Origin: Actinomycetospora chiangmaiensis DSM 45062
GTDB taxonomy: Bacteria > Actinomycetota > Actinomycetes > Mycobacteriales > Pseudonocardiaceae
Direction of reading: 5' to 3'
NCBI RefSeq assembly: GCF_000379625.1
Contig: NZ_KB903229.1
Coordinates: forward strand, 166,247 to 230,246
DNA: 64,000 bases
Shown here: positions 33,095 to 41,092 of the stretch, piece by piece
How positions within the stretch are numbered: position 1 is the first letter of the stretch
How the letters are laid out: each line of letters starts with the position of its first letter
Notes under the pieces: generated by a model
The model's input: only the letters and a program-made list of their open reading frames with translations
The model's database searches: none
Told to the model about the DNA's origin: nothing
Made by a program: the position numbers and the translations under genes

Positions 33095-33398
33095 CTGAGG
33101 GGGTGGGGGCTACTCGAACCTGGCCCGGCCCCTCCGGCAAGCGGCTCGGTGCGTCCCACTCGACGACGGTGCCCTCGACCGACCAGCTCCCGAGCGAGGG
33201 ATGCTGGTTGTGTCCGACGAAGCGCGCGCCCGGGCCGGGGCCGTCGGAGAGCCACGTCAGCGCCTCGAGCTCGGTGCTGCGGGCCGGCATCCGCTCGAGC
33301 TCGCTGACGAGCGGCCACACCCGCTCGGGCGGTGCGGCGATCCAGGTGTCGGCCGTGACCTCGGGCTCGTCGGCGTAGCGCGCTCCGGTCCACTCCAC
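33095..33398 (-). pseudogene. Truncated SRPBCC (polyketide cyclase-like) gene
   Basis: From a GTG at 33398 the minus strand encodes VEWTGARYADEPEVTADTWIAAPPERVWPLVSELERMP and continues GARFVGHNQHP, SWSVEGTVVEWDAPSRL. This is a normal start of an SRPBCC/START-type ligand-binding protein of about 150 residues. After about 33150 similarity ends and the frame runs into the accessory patch, overlapping the DUF4145 gene start. The C-terminal strands and long helix are missing. It was probably broken when the patch arrived. It begins 34 bases after the phosphotriesterase-family gene and was likely its operon partner. Confidence 0.65.
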
Positions 33399-33432
33399 GG
33401 CGCGGAGCCTAGAGGCGCTGGGTTGCAGCACG

Positions 33433-34416
33433 CTACCCAGTGGTGAAGTAGCGCCGCGGGTTGTCGACCATCATCGTCGTGATCTGCTCGGCGGTGACCC
33501 CGGCGTCGCGCAGGGCGGGCAGCACGTCGCGGCTGATGTGCTCGTAGTGCCAGTTCGGGGCCGACTCCCGCAGGGCCCGCTGCGCGTCCTCGCCCGCGTA
33601 GAAGTCGATGTAGCAGGACGCGTCGTGGGAGAGCGCGATGCGGTCGGCGTAACCCTCGGCGCACAGCGCGGCGACCGTGGCCACCCGCCGGCCGGTGGTG
33701 TTGTACCGGTCGAGCCCGAAGCGGTCGCAGCCCAGCGTGGCGCCGCGGTCGGCCAGCGAGCGCAGGTAGTCGAGGTCGTTCGAGTCGCCCGCGTGCCCGA
33801 CGACGACCTTGGTGAGGTCGACGCCGTGCGCCGCGTAGAAGTCCAGGGCGAGCGTGCCGGTGCGGAGCTCGGCGTTGGTGTGCACGGTGATCGGGACGCC
33901 GGTCTCCCGGTGGGTGAGCGCGATCGCGCGGTGGATGCGCGCCTGGTCGGGCGTCAGCCCCGCCGCCTCGACGACGCCCTTGAGCAGGGCTGCCTTCACG
34001 TCGGTCCCGCCGATGCCCTCGCGGACGTCGCGCAGGAACATCGTCGTGAGGGGTTCCGGGCCGCCGAGCAACGTCCCGGGGCCGCGGTTCTGCAGGGACC
34101 GGGGGAGCTCGGCGAACGTGTAGAGCCCCGTCGCGACGACGATGTTGAGGTCGACCTCGGCGTTCACCCGCGCCACCCGCGGGACGTACCGGCCGAGCCC
34201 GACGACCGTCGGGTCGACGATGGTCTCGACGCCGAGCTCCCGCAGCCGGCGCAGCTTCGTGATCGCGTCCGCGACGCGGAGCTCCTCGTCCCAGTAGTCC
34301 GCCCCGTAGTTCGCCAGCAGGTCCGGGGTGAGGACGAAGACGTGCTCGTGCATGAGGGTCGTGCCGAGGTCCGCCGCGTCGACGGGGCCGCGCACCGTGT
34401 CCACCATGGCGGCCAT
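33433..34416 (-). CDS. Phosphotriesterase-family (amidohydrolase) hydrolase
   Basis: A 327-residue TIM-barrel metallohydrolase. The first metal pair is in TLMHEHVFV (near residue 22). The bridging Lys is probably in VKAALLKGVVEAAG. Further ligands lie in VPITVHTNAE, KVVVGHAGDSND and the Asp in IALSHDASCYIDF. It ends with ITTMMVDNPRRYF, as in the family. Members include phosphotriesterases, lactonases (also quorum-quenching ones) and sugar-lactone hydrolases, so the substrate is open. An in-frame ATG three codons later is an equally possible start. The truncated SRPBCC gene follows on the same strand. Confidence 0.9.
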   Translation of the reverse strand: MAAMVDTVRGPVDAADLGTTLMHEHVFVLTPDLLANYGADYWDEELRVADAITKLRRLRELGVETIVDPTVVGLGRYVPRVARVNAEVDLNIVVATGLYTFAELPRSLQNRGPGTLLGGPEPLTTMFLRDVREGIGGTDVKAALLKGVVEAAGLTPDQARIHRAIALTHRETGVPITVHTNAELRTGTLALDFYAAHGVDLTKVVVGHAGDSNDLDYLRSLADRGATLGCDRFGLDRYNTTGRRVATVAALCAEGYADRIALSHDASCYIDFYAGEDAQRALRESAPNWHYEHISRDVLPALRDAGVTAEQITTMMVDNPRRYFTTG

Positions 34417-34485
34417 CGTGACGCGCGCGGACCGGGGTCGCTCGGAGGTGCCGGCAGACTCGCTCGGCGGTGCCCGGCGGGCCGC

Positions 34486-35412
34486 TCAGCGGTGCCGGGC
34501 GGCGAGCGTGAGGAGCCGGCGGAGCCGCCCGGCGAGCGCGTCCTTCGACATCGGCGGCGCGGCACGGGCGGCGAGCTCGGGGAGCCCCAGGTGGGGGTGG
34601 GCCAGTCGCAGCCGGCCCGCCGCGGCGCGGGCGTCGGGGACCTCGACCCCGGCCCGCTCCAGCGTCGCGAACGCCTCCGCGACGGCGGCGGCCGCGCGCG
34701 ACGCGGCGACCGTGGCCCGGGCGTCGTTGGCCGACCCGGGAGCGGCCGCGTCCGTCGCGTCGGCGAGGCCCGCGGCGGCGGCGGTGACGCGGCCGCCGCA
34801 GGTGGTGAGCAGGAGCGCTGCCTCGGCGGGGTCGGTCACGGTGAGCCGCGAACCGGAGCCCGGACGCCGGGCCCGGACGCCGAGCCGCAGCCCCAGCTCG
34901 GTGAGCACCCGTGCCGCCCCCGGGGCGGGACAGTCCAGCGTCACGGCGCCGTCGACCACCTCACCGCGTGCGAGCAGGGCGCCGCGCCAGGTCGCGATCG
35001 CGCCCGGGAGGGAGCCGCCGGTGAGCCAGTCGGGCGGCGCGGCGAGCGGCCGCCCGCGGTTGTCGACCACGCCGAGCCGGACGGCCAGGGAGTCGCCCGA
35101 GTCGGTGTCCGGCCCGACCTCCACCCGCCAGCGACCGCGGGCGGAGTCGCCCGCCACGGTGCCGTCGTCGGCGCCGAGCCGGGTCAGCAGCGACACCAGG
35201 CGGGAGGCAGCCTCCGGGGTGTCGAGGTCCGCCGCCAACGCCCCGTGCCGGTGCCGGACCCCGGCCCAGCGCACGATGGCGGCCGCCTCGGCCCCCGCGT
35301 CGCGGTCCCGGGCCGGCGGGGCCACCCCGGCGAGCGCCGTCACGACCGCGCGCGTGGCCGTCGAACGGGCGGGCGCAGGGGCGGAGAGGTCGTGTCGTCC
35401 GACCGTGCTCAT
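34486..35412 (-). CDS. WhiA-like protein (divergent paralogue)
   Basis: A 308-residue protein that aligns along its length with the sporulation regulator WhiA. AEAAAIVRWAGVRHRHG and LDTPEAASRLVSLLTRLG are the first homing-endonuclease-like half. GGSLPGAIATWRGALLARGEVVDG...LDCPAPGAARVLTELGLRLG is the second half. The C-terminal helix-turn-helix ends AAGRLRLAHPHLGLPELAARAAPPMSKDALAGRLRRLLTLA. The usual neighbours (uvrC, rapZ, yvcK) are absent, and the segment linking the two domains is shortened and altered. It may be a specialised paralogue. Whether the genome has another whiA cannot be seen here. Confidence 0.75.
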   Translation of the reverse strand: MSTVGRHDLSAPAPARSTATRAVVTALAGVAPPARDRDAGAEAAAIVRWAGVRHRHGALAADLDTPEAASRLVSLLTRLGADDGTVAGDSARGRWRVEVGPDTDSGDSLAVRLGVVDNRGRPLAAPPDWLTGGSLPGAIATWRGALLARGEVVDGAVTLDCPAPGAARVLTELGLRLGVRARRPGSGSRLTVTDPAEAALLLTTCGGRVTAAAAGLADATDAAAPGSANDARATVAASRAAAAVAEAFATLERAGVEVPDARAAAGRLRLAHPHLGLPELAARAAPPMSKDALAGRLRRLLTLAARHR

Positions 35413-35783
35413 CCGTCGCCTCCTCCGCCGTCGCGCCGCCGGGACTCACAGCAGCGTCACACACGAGAACGCGCGACGGCCGAGGGGGCTGCTGCTGACG
35501 CGACGCCGTCGAGGTCCACCCGATGGGGGCTCCGGAGCCGGGCGCAGCACCCGGCGGGGTGATCTCCGGCGTCCCGGGGCGACGACGCTGGGCCGACCGG
35601 GCGGTGCCGCGCCCGGGCTGCCGTCCCCCGTTCCGGGTGCCGTCGTCACGGCGAGCCCTCGGATCACTCGATCGATGGATCACCCTGCCGTGCCGGACGT
35701 CCGCCGGGGTCCCCGATCCACGTCGTCGACCCGCCTATACCTGGACCGTCCGTGACCGATCGACCCCGGGGAGACCGCCGCCC
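35413..35783. promoter_or_regulatory. Divergent intergenic region, no gene seen
   Basis: 371 bases between the WhiA-like gene and the Clp-N gene. A direct repeat GGATCAC occurs at 35661 and 35677, with the palindrome TCGATCGA between the copies. TATACC at 35736 could be a -10 box for the Clp-N gene, 43 bases before its GTG. I see no coding frame with a convincing start or composition. Confidence 0.4.
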
Positions 35784-36605
35784 GTGACCGTCACGCCGAT
35801 CTTCGACGACCTCGCCGCGAGCTGGGTGCCGACGCCGGAGCCGGCCGCCGCCGCGCCCGTGCGCGTGGCCGCCGACCCGCGTCGCCGGCCGTCGCCGCGA
35901 CCGCGGTCCGCGGGGTCGACGTCGGTCGTCGGCACCGCCGCCTTCGGCCGCGGGTGCCTGGAGGCCGCGGTCGAGGAGCACGGCGCGGACGACGACGAGG
36001 TGACCCGCCTGCTCGAGGGCGCGCGGCGGGAGGCGGTCGCGCTCGGGCGGCGCTGGGTCGACAGCGTGCACCTGCTGCTCGCCGCGATCCGGGCGGGCGG
36101 CGACGTCGGCCGCGCCTTCGGCCTGCGCGGGGCGGGGCCGGCGGTGCTGCTGGCCGCGCTCGACGACGACCGGTCCGACGTCCCCGACGAGCTGGCCGGC
36201 GGCGACCCCGTGCGGCCCGCACTGAGTTCGGTCGCCCGCACGGTGCTGCACCGGGTCGCCCACCGGGCCGCCCGCGCCGACCGGGCGGTGACCGCGGCCG
36301 AGCTGGCCGTCGCGGTGGTCCGGACGGGCCGGGTCGCCGATCTGCTCGGCCGGCTGGGGGTCGACGTCGACGACCTCGTCGACGCGCTCGAGGTCAGTGC
36401 TCTCGAGAGCAGTGCGCGCGCCGACACGGCGCCGGCCGGCACGCGCGCCGACAGGGCGGGGTGGACCGCCGCGCCGGTCGCGCCGACCGTCGTGGACGGC
36501 CCCCGCCGGCGGGTGTCGCTCCCGGTCGGCGTCCTCGCGCCGTTGACCGTGATGCTGCCCGCGGCACCGGTCGAGGACGACCGGGCCGCGGACGTCCCGG
36601 CCTGA
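35784..36605 (+). CDS. Clp N-terminal repeat domain protein
   Basis: A 273-residue protein. After a variable Pro/Ala-rich start (1-50), residues 65-200 hold two Clp-N-type repeats: VTRLLEGARREAVALGRRWVDSVHLLLAAIRAGG and, after a linker, SSVARTVLHRVAHRAARADRAVTAAELAVAVVRTG. There is no AAA+ module, so it is a stand-alone adaptor-like protein. Such proteins may compete with ClpC for substrates or adaptors. The tail (about 215-273) is low complexity. GTG at 35784 with GGGGAG about ten bases before. Confidence 0.78.
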   Translation: MTVTPIFDDLAASWVPTPEPAAAAPVRVAADPRRRPSPRPRSAGSTSVVGTAAFGRGCLEAAVEEHGADDDEVTRLLEGARREAVALGRRWVDSVHLLLAAIRAGGDVGRAFGLRGAGPAVLLAALDDDRSDVPDELAGGDPVRPALSSVARTVLHRVAHRAARADRAVTAAELAVAVVRTGRVADLLGRLGVDVDDLVDALEVSALESSARADTAPAGTRADRAGWTAAPVAPTVVDGPRRRVSLPVGVLAPLTVMLPAAPVEDDRAADVPA

Positions 36606-36609
36606 CGGT

Positions 36610-36810
36610 TCAGGCGCGGTAGGCGAGCAGCCGGACGCCGAGGGCGGACTCGACGCGCCGGACCTCGGCGAGCTGGTCGTCGGACAGTTCGGCGTACGGG
36701 CTCTCGGGCTCGTAGGCCACGACCGGGGTCCCGAGGCTCTCCTCGAGACGACGGATGTCGGCCAGGGCGGTCTCGTCGAGCGCGGCGGGACGGAGTTCAG
36801 GGCTGGACAT
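36610..36810 (-). CDS. Tiny protein with an internal duplication
   Basis: A 66-residue protein. Two copies of one 20-residue helix-strand unit are visible: LADIRRLEESLGTPVVAYEP (residues 16-35) and LAEVRRVESALGVRLLAYRA (47-66). AGGAGG lies seven bases before the ATG at 36810. No family name is known to me. The symmetry suggests a compact two-fold unit. It ends four bases after the Clp-N gene on the other strand. Confidence 0.7.
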   Translation of the reverse strand: MSSPELRPAALDETALADIRRLEESLGTPVVAYEPESPYAELSDDQLAEVRRVESALGVRLLAYRA

Positions 36811-36888
36811 ACGGTCCTCCTCGGATGCACCTGACGCTGCGATACCCCGGAACCGCACACGTGACGCGGATGACACCTCCGGGTCCGC

Positions 36889-37365
36889 CTAACGGCGTGT
36901 CGTGCGCGGCAGGGCGCGCACCAGCGGCAGCACGCGGGCCGGGACGCGCTCGGTCAGCGAGATCTCCGACTGCGTCCGTTCGACGCCGGGCGAGGCCAGC
37001 ACGCCCTGGATCACCTGCTCGAGGTGCGCGTTGTCGCGGGCCACCACGCGGCACCACAGGTCGCCGTCGCCGGTGATCGAGTGCGCCTCGACGACCTCGG
37101 GGATCGACGCGAGGTGCTCGGCCACCGCGTTCAGACGTCCCTGCGCGATGTGCAGCGTGACGAACGCGAGGACGCCGTAGCCGAGCGCCGCGGGCGCCAC
37201 GCGCGGGGCGAAGCCGGTGATCACGCCGGCCTCCTGCAGCCGCTCGAAGCGCGCCTGCACCGTGCCGCGGGCGACGCCGAGGGTGCGGGCGTGCTCCCGC
37301 AGGCCCACCCGGGGCCGTTCGAGCAGGGCGAGCAGCAGGGAGCGGTCGAGGTCGTCGAGGGTCAT
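36889..37365 (-). CDS. Lrp/AsnC-family transcriptional regulator
   Basis: A 158-residue Lrp-type regulator. The helix-turn-helix is at 3-55 (LDDLDRSLLLALLERPRVGLREHARTLGVARGTVQARFERL). The ligand-binding RAM domain contains ALGYGVLAFVTLHIAQG and VVEAHSITGDGDLWCRVVARDNAHLEQVI. The ATG at 37365 has GGAGG six bases upstream. It is divergent from the indolepyruvate oxidoreductase gene, which fits an aromatic or branched amino-acid-responsive switch for that gene. Confidence 0.9.
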   Translation of the reverse strand: MTLDDLDRSLLLALLERPRVGLREHARTLGVARGTVQARFERLQEAGVITGFAPRVAPAALGYGVLAFVTLHIAQGRLNAVAEHLASIPEVVEAHSITGDGDLWCRVVARDNAHLEQVIQGVLASPGVERTQSEISLTERVPARVLPLVRALPRTTRR

Positions 37366-37373
37366 CCGGGCCT

Positions 37374-37463
37374 CCACTGGTCCAACGGCCCGCTCGTGGC
37401 CGTCGTCGATCACGGTCGACCGTACCAACGGCCCAGTTTCCGACGCATAGCTTGGACCACTGG
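37374..37463. promoter_or_regulatory. Lrp operator candidates in the divergent region
   Basis: CCACTGGTCCAA at 37374-37385 is, apart from one base, the reverse complement of TTGGACCACTGG at 37452-37463, giving two opposed sites. CCAACGGCCC occurs twice (37382 and 37425). Lrp proteins bind spaced, repeated, imperfect sites like these, so autoregulation and control of the oxidoreductase are likely. Confidence 0.55.
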
Positions 37464-37570
37464 CGAGTAGGTGGCTAACTTCATCGTCCATCCGAGCACG
37501 AACGCTCGGGCGGGACGACGTCGGTGATCCCGACGGCGGGCCCGCCCCGGTCCCATCGGAGGTCGCCACC

Positions 37571-40500
37571 ATGACCCTCGACCTTCCGGCCCGCCCCGCA
37601 CGCCGCGTGGCGCCCCCGGCCCCCGCCGCACGACCGTTCGCGCTGCGCGACCGCTACACCGAGACCGACGGCACGGTGGCGCTCACCGGGGTGCAGGCCC
37701 TCGTCCGGCTGCCGATCGACCAGCGCCGGGCGGATGCCGCCGCCGGGCTGCGCACCGGGGCCTACGTCTCGGGCTACGAGGGCTCGCCCCTCGCGGGCTA
37801 CGACCTCGAACTCGCCCGGCAGCGCGACCTGCTCGACGCGCACCGCGTCGTCTTCGCGCCGGGTCTCAACGAGGAGATCGCCCTCACCGCCGTGCAGGGC
37901 GGCCAGCTCGCCCCCGCGACCGGGTCGCTGCGCGAGGACGTGGCCGACGGGATCACCGGCTACTGGTACGGCAAGGCCCCCGGCCTCGACCGGGCCACCG
38001 ACGCGCTGCGCCACGCCAACCTCTCCGGCACCTCCCGGTACGGCGGGGCGCTCGCGATCGTGGGTGACGACCCGGCCGCGAAGTCGTCGAGCGTCCCGTG
38101 CGCCTCGGAGGCCGCGCTGGCCGACATGGCGCTGCCGGTGCTCTACCCCGCCGACGTGCAGGACGTCCTCGACCTCGGCCGGCACGCGGTGGAGCTCTCC
38201 CGCGTGTCCGGGCTGTGGGTCGGGCTCAAGATGGTCACGGCCGTCGCCGACGGCTCCGGCACCGCGGTCGTCGCGCCGGACCGGGTCGTCCCGGTGGTCC
38301 CCGACGTGACCTTCGACGGGCGGCCCTTCCGTCACGAGCCGCACGCGAAGCTGCTCGGCGCGCGCCTCGCCCCGCTCGAGCGGGACCTGCACGCGCGCCG
38401 GCTCGTCCTGGCCCGGCGCTACGCCGCCGCCAACGGCCTGAACCGCATCGTCGGCACCGGCCCGGCCCGGATCGGGATCGTCGCGGCCGGCAAGACGTGG
38501 CTCGACCTCCGCCAGGCGCTCACCACGCTCGGGCTCGACGACGCCGAGCTCGGGCGCCGCGGGATCCGCCTGCTGCGCGTCGGCATGCCCTGGCCGCTGG
38601 AGGGCGGGATCGTCGACCGCTTCGCCGACGGGCTCGACGAGATCGTCGTGGTCGAGGAGAAGCGGGCGTTCCTGGAGACCCAGATCCAGGTCCGGCTCTA
38701 CGGCCGGACCGGGGCGCCGGCAGTGCACGGCAAGCGCGGCCCGGACGGACGTCCGCTGTTCGCCGAGCACGGGGACCTGGACCCGGACGCGGTGGCGCTC
38801 GGGCTGGCGTCCCGGCTGGCCGGCATCCCGGGTGTGGAGGCCTGGGAGCGACGACGGAGCCGGGGCCGGACCCGCATCGACCTCCCGCTCGCGGGAGCGA
38901 CGCGGCACCCGTACTTCTGCTCCGGCTGCCCGCACAACACCTCGACGACGACGGCGCCGGAGGGCTCGCTCGTCGGTGCCGGCATCGGCTGCCACACGAT
39001 GGTGATGCTGATGCCGGAGACCCAGGTCGGGCCGGTCACCGGTCTCACGCAGATGGGCGGGGAGGGCGCGCACTGGCTCGGCACGGAGCCGTTCGCCGAC
39101 CCGGCGAAGGCCTCGCACTGGGTGCAGAACATGGGCGACGGCACCTTCCACCACTCCGGCAGCCTGATGGTCCGCGCGGCCGTCGCGGCGGGCGCGCACG
39201 TCACGTTCCGGCTGCTGCGCAACGGCGCCGCGGCGATGACCGGCGGGCAGGACGCCGTCGGGGAGCTGTCGATGCCGCAGCTGGTGCGGGTGCTGCTCGA
39301 CGAGGGGGTCGCGCGGGTCATCGTCACGACGGAGGACGTGTCCCGCTACCGCCGGGTGAGGCTCGCGAAGGGCGTGCAGGTCTGGGACCGCTCGCGCATC
39401 GACGAGGCGCAGGAGCTGCTGGCGGCCACGCCCGGTGTCACGGTGCTGATCCACGACCAGGAGTGCGCGGCCCAGAAGCGGCGCAAGCGCAAGCGCGGGA
39501 CGCTGGCCGACCCGACCACCCGCGTCGTCATCAACGAGCGGGTCTGCGAGGGCTGCGGCGACTGCGGGCAGACCTCGAACTGCCTCTCGGTCACCCCGGT
39601 CGACACCGAGTTCGGGCGCAAGACCCGCATCCACCAGGCGTCGTGCAACAAGGACTACTCCTGCCTCGACGGCGACTGCCCCGCCTTCACCGTCGTCGAG
39701 CCCGGCGGCGAGCGGCCGACGGCGGGCGTGGCGCCGCTGGCCGCGGACGTCCTGCCCGAGCCGCGACGGACGGTTCCCGACGATGCCGTGGTCCGGCTGG
39801 CGGGCATCGGCGGCACCGGGGTCACGACGATCGCGCAGGTCCTCGCCGCCGCCGCGCGGATCGCGGGCCGGCCGACGCGCGGGCTCGACCAGACCGGGCT
39901 CGCACAGAAGGGCGGCGCGGTCGTCTCCGACGTCAAGCTCGGCGAGGGCGAGCTGGCCGGGCGCGCGGCCGAGGGGGAGTGCGACCTGTACCTGGGCGCC
40001 GATCTGCTCGTGGCCGCCGACCCGACGCACCTGGCGGCCGCCTCGCCGTCGCGCACGGTCGGCGTGGTGTCGAGCGCGAAGATCCCGACCGGCGACCAGG
40101 TGGTCGACCCGAGCGTGACCTACCCGCCGGTGGACGCGGTGCTCGGCCGGATCCGGCGTGCGGTGCGGGCCGACGTCGGGGCGGTGCTCGACGCCCGGGC
40201 GCTGGCCGAGTCGCTGTTCGGCGACGACCAGTTCGCGCTGTCGGTCCTGCTCGGGGCCGCGTACCAACTCGGGGCGCTGCCGTTGCCGGGCGCCGCGGTG
40301 GAGGCGGCGTTCGAGCTGAACGGGGCCGCCGTCGAGCAGAACGTCCAGGCGTTCCGTCGCGGCCGGCAGTCGGTGGCCGACCCGGAGGCGTTCGCGGCGG
40401 TCGTGGCGGCGGTGGCCCGTCCGGCGGTGGACGGTGTGCCCGGGTTGACGACGGCGGGTGCCCGCGCGGCGGCGGAGATCGTCGCCGCCGTCGGCGCTCC

Positions 40501-41092
40501 GGCCGGCTCGGAGCTGGAGCGGCTGGTGGCGGTCCGCGTCCCGGAGCTGGTGGCCTACCAGGACGCCGCGTACGCCCGGTCCTACGCCGAGGTGGTCCGC
40601 GGGCTGGTCGACGGGCCGCTCGAGCTGGCGGAGGCGGTCGCCGTCGGGCTGCACAAGCTGATGGCCTACAAGGACGAGTACGAGGTCGCCCGGCTCTCGC
40701 TGGACCCGGCGTTCGGCGCCTCGGTCCGGGCGGAGTTCGGCGCCGACGCCCGCATCTCGTGGAAGCTGCACCCGCCGTCGCTGCGGGCGATGGGGCTGCG
40801 TCACAAGCTGACGCTCGGCCCGTGGTTCCGGCCGGCCTACTCCTCGCTGCGGGCGATGCGCCGGCTGCGGGGCACCGCGCTCGACCCGTTCGGGCGCGCC
40901 GAGGTCCGCCGGGTCGAGCGGGAGCTCGTGGCGGAGTACCGGACCCTCGTCCCCCGCCTCGCGGAGATGGCGGCGGGGGGCGAGGTGGACCGGGCCGTGG
41001 CGATCGCGTCGCTGCCCGACATGGTCCGCGGCTACGAGGACGTGAAGCTGGCGAACGTCGCCCGCTACCGGGAGGCGCTGGCCGCCTCCTGA
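37571..41092 (+). CDS. Indolepyruvate:ferredoxin oxidoreductase, fused (large single chain)
   Basis: An 1173-residue fused 2-oxoacid:ferredoxin oxidoreductase. The N-terminal part (about 20-340) is the pyrimidine-binding half: TGVQALVRLPIDQRR, GAYVSGYEGSPLAGYD. The TPP-binding half contains YFCSGCPHNTSTT and GIGCHTMVMLMPE. A ferredoxin-like region has CEGCGDCGQTSNCLSVTP and CNKDYSCLDGDCP. The C-terminal gamma domain has RLAGIGGTGVTTIAQVL and DQTGLAQKGGAVVSDVKL. It decarboxylates aryl or branched 2-oxoacids to acyl-CoA, reducing ferredoxin. An Lrp regulator is divergent. Its 3' end overlaps the opposing esterase gene by 28 bases. Confidence 0.92.
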   Translation: MTLDLPARPARRVAPPAPAARPFALRDRYTETDGTVALTGVQALVRLPIDQRRADAAAGLRTGAYVSGYEGSPLAGYDLELARQRDLLDAHRVVFAPGLNEEIALTAVQGGQLAPATGSLREDVADGITGYWYGKAPGLDRATDALRHANLSGTSRYGGALAIVGDDPAAKSSSVPCASEAALADMALPVLYPADVQDVLDLGRHAVELSRVSGLWVGLKMVTAVADGSGTAVVAPDRVVPVVPDVTFDGRPFRHEPHAKLLGARLAPLERDLHARRLVLARRYAAANGLNRIVGTGPARIGIVAAGKTWLDLRQALTTLGLDDAELGRRGIRLLRVGMPWPLEGGIVDRFADGLDEIVVVEEKRAFLETQIQVRLYGRTGAPAVHGKRGPDGRPLFAEHGDLDPDAVALGLASRLAGIPGVEAWERRRSRGRTRIDLPLAGATRHPYFCSGCPHNTSTTTAPEGSLVGAGIGCHTMVMLMPETQVGPVTGLTQMGGEGAHWLGTEPFADPAKASHWVQNMGDGTFHHSGSLMVRAAVAAGAHVTFRLLRNGAAAMTGGQDAVGELSMPQLVRVLLDEGVARVIVTTEDVSRYRRVRLAKGVQVWDRSRIDEAQELLAATPGVTVLIHDQECAAQKRRKRKRGTLADPTTRVVINERVCEGCGDCGQTSNCLSVTPVDTEFGRKTRIHQASCNKDYSCLDGDCPAFTVVEPGGERPTAGVAPLAADVLPEPRRTVPDDAVVRLAGIGGTGVTTIAQVLAAAARIAGRPTRGLDQTGLAQKGGAVVSDVKLGEGELAGRAAEGECDLYLGADLLVAADPTHLAAASPSRTVGVVSSAKIPTGDQVVDPSVTYPPVDAVLGRIRRAVRADVGAVLDARALAESLFGDDQFALSVLLGAAYQLGALPLPGAAVEAAFELNGAAVEQNVQAFRRGRQSVADPEAFAAVVAAVARPAVDGVPGLTTAGARAAAEIVAAVGAPAGSELERLVAVRVPELVAYQDAAYARSYAEVVRGLVDGPLELAEAVAVGLHKLMAYKDEYEVARLSLDPAFGASVRAEFGADARISWKLHPPSLRAMGLRHKLTLGPWFRPAYSSLRAMRRLRGTALDPFGRAEVRRVERELVAEYRTLVPRLAEMAAGGEVDRAVAIASLPDMVRGYEDVKLANVARYREALAAS

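Noticed and set aside
33085-33135. Possible tRNA 3' end or att site at the patch edge (GGTTCGAGT on the minus strand)
   Set aside because: The flanking bases do not form a T-stem, there is no CCA-proximal acceptor, and no matching copy is visible at the left edge of the patch.
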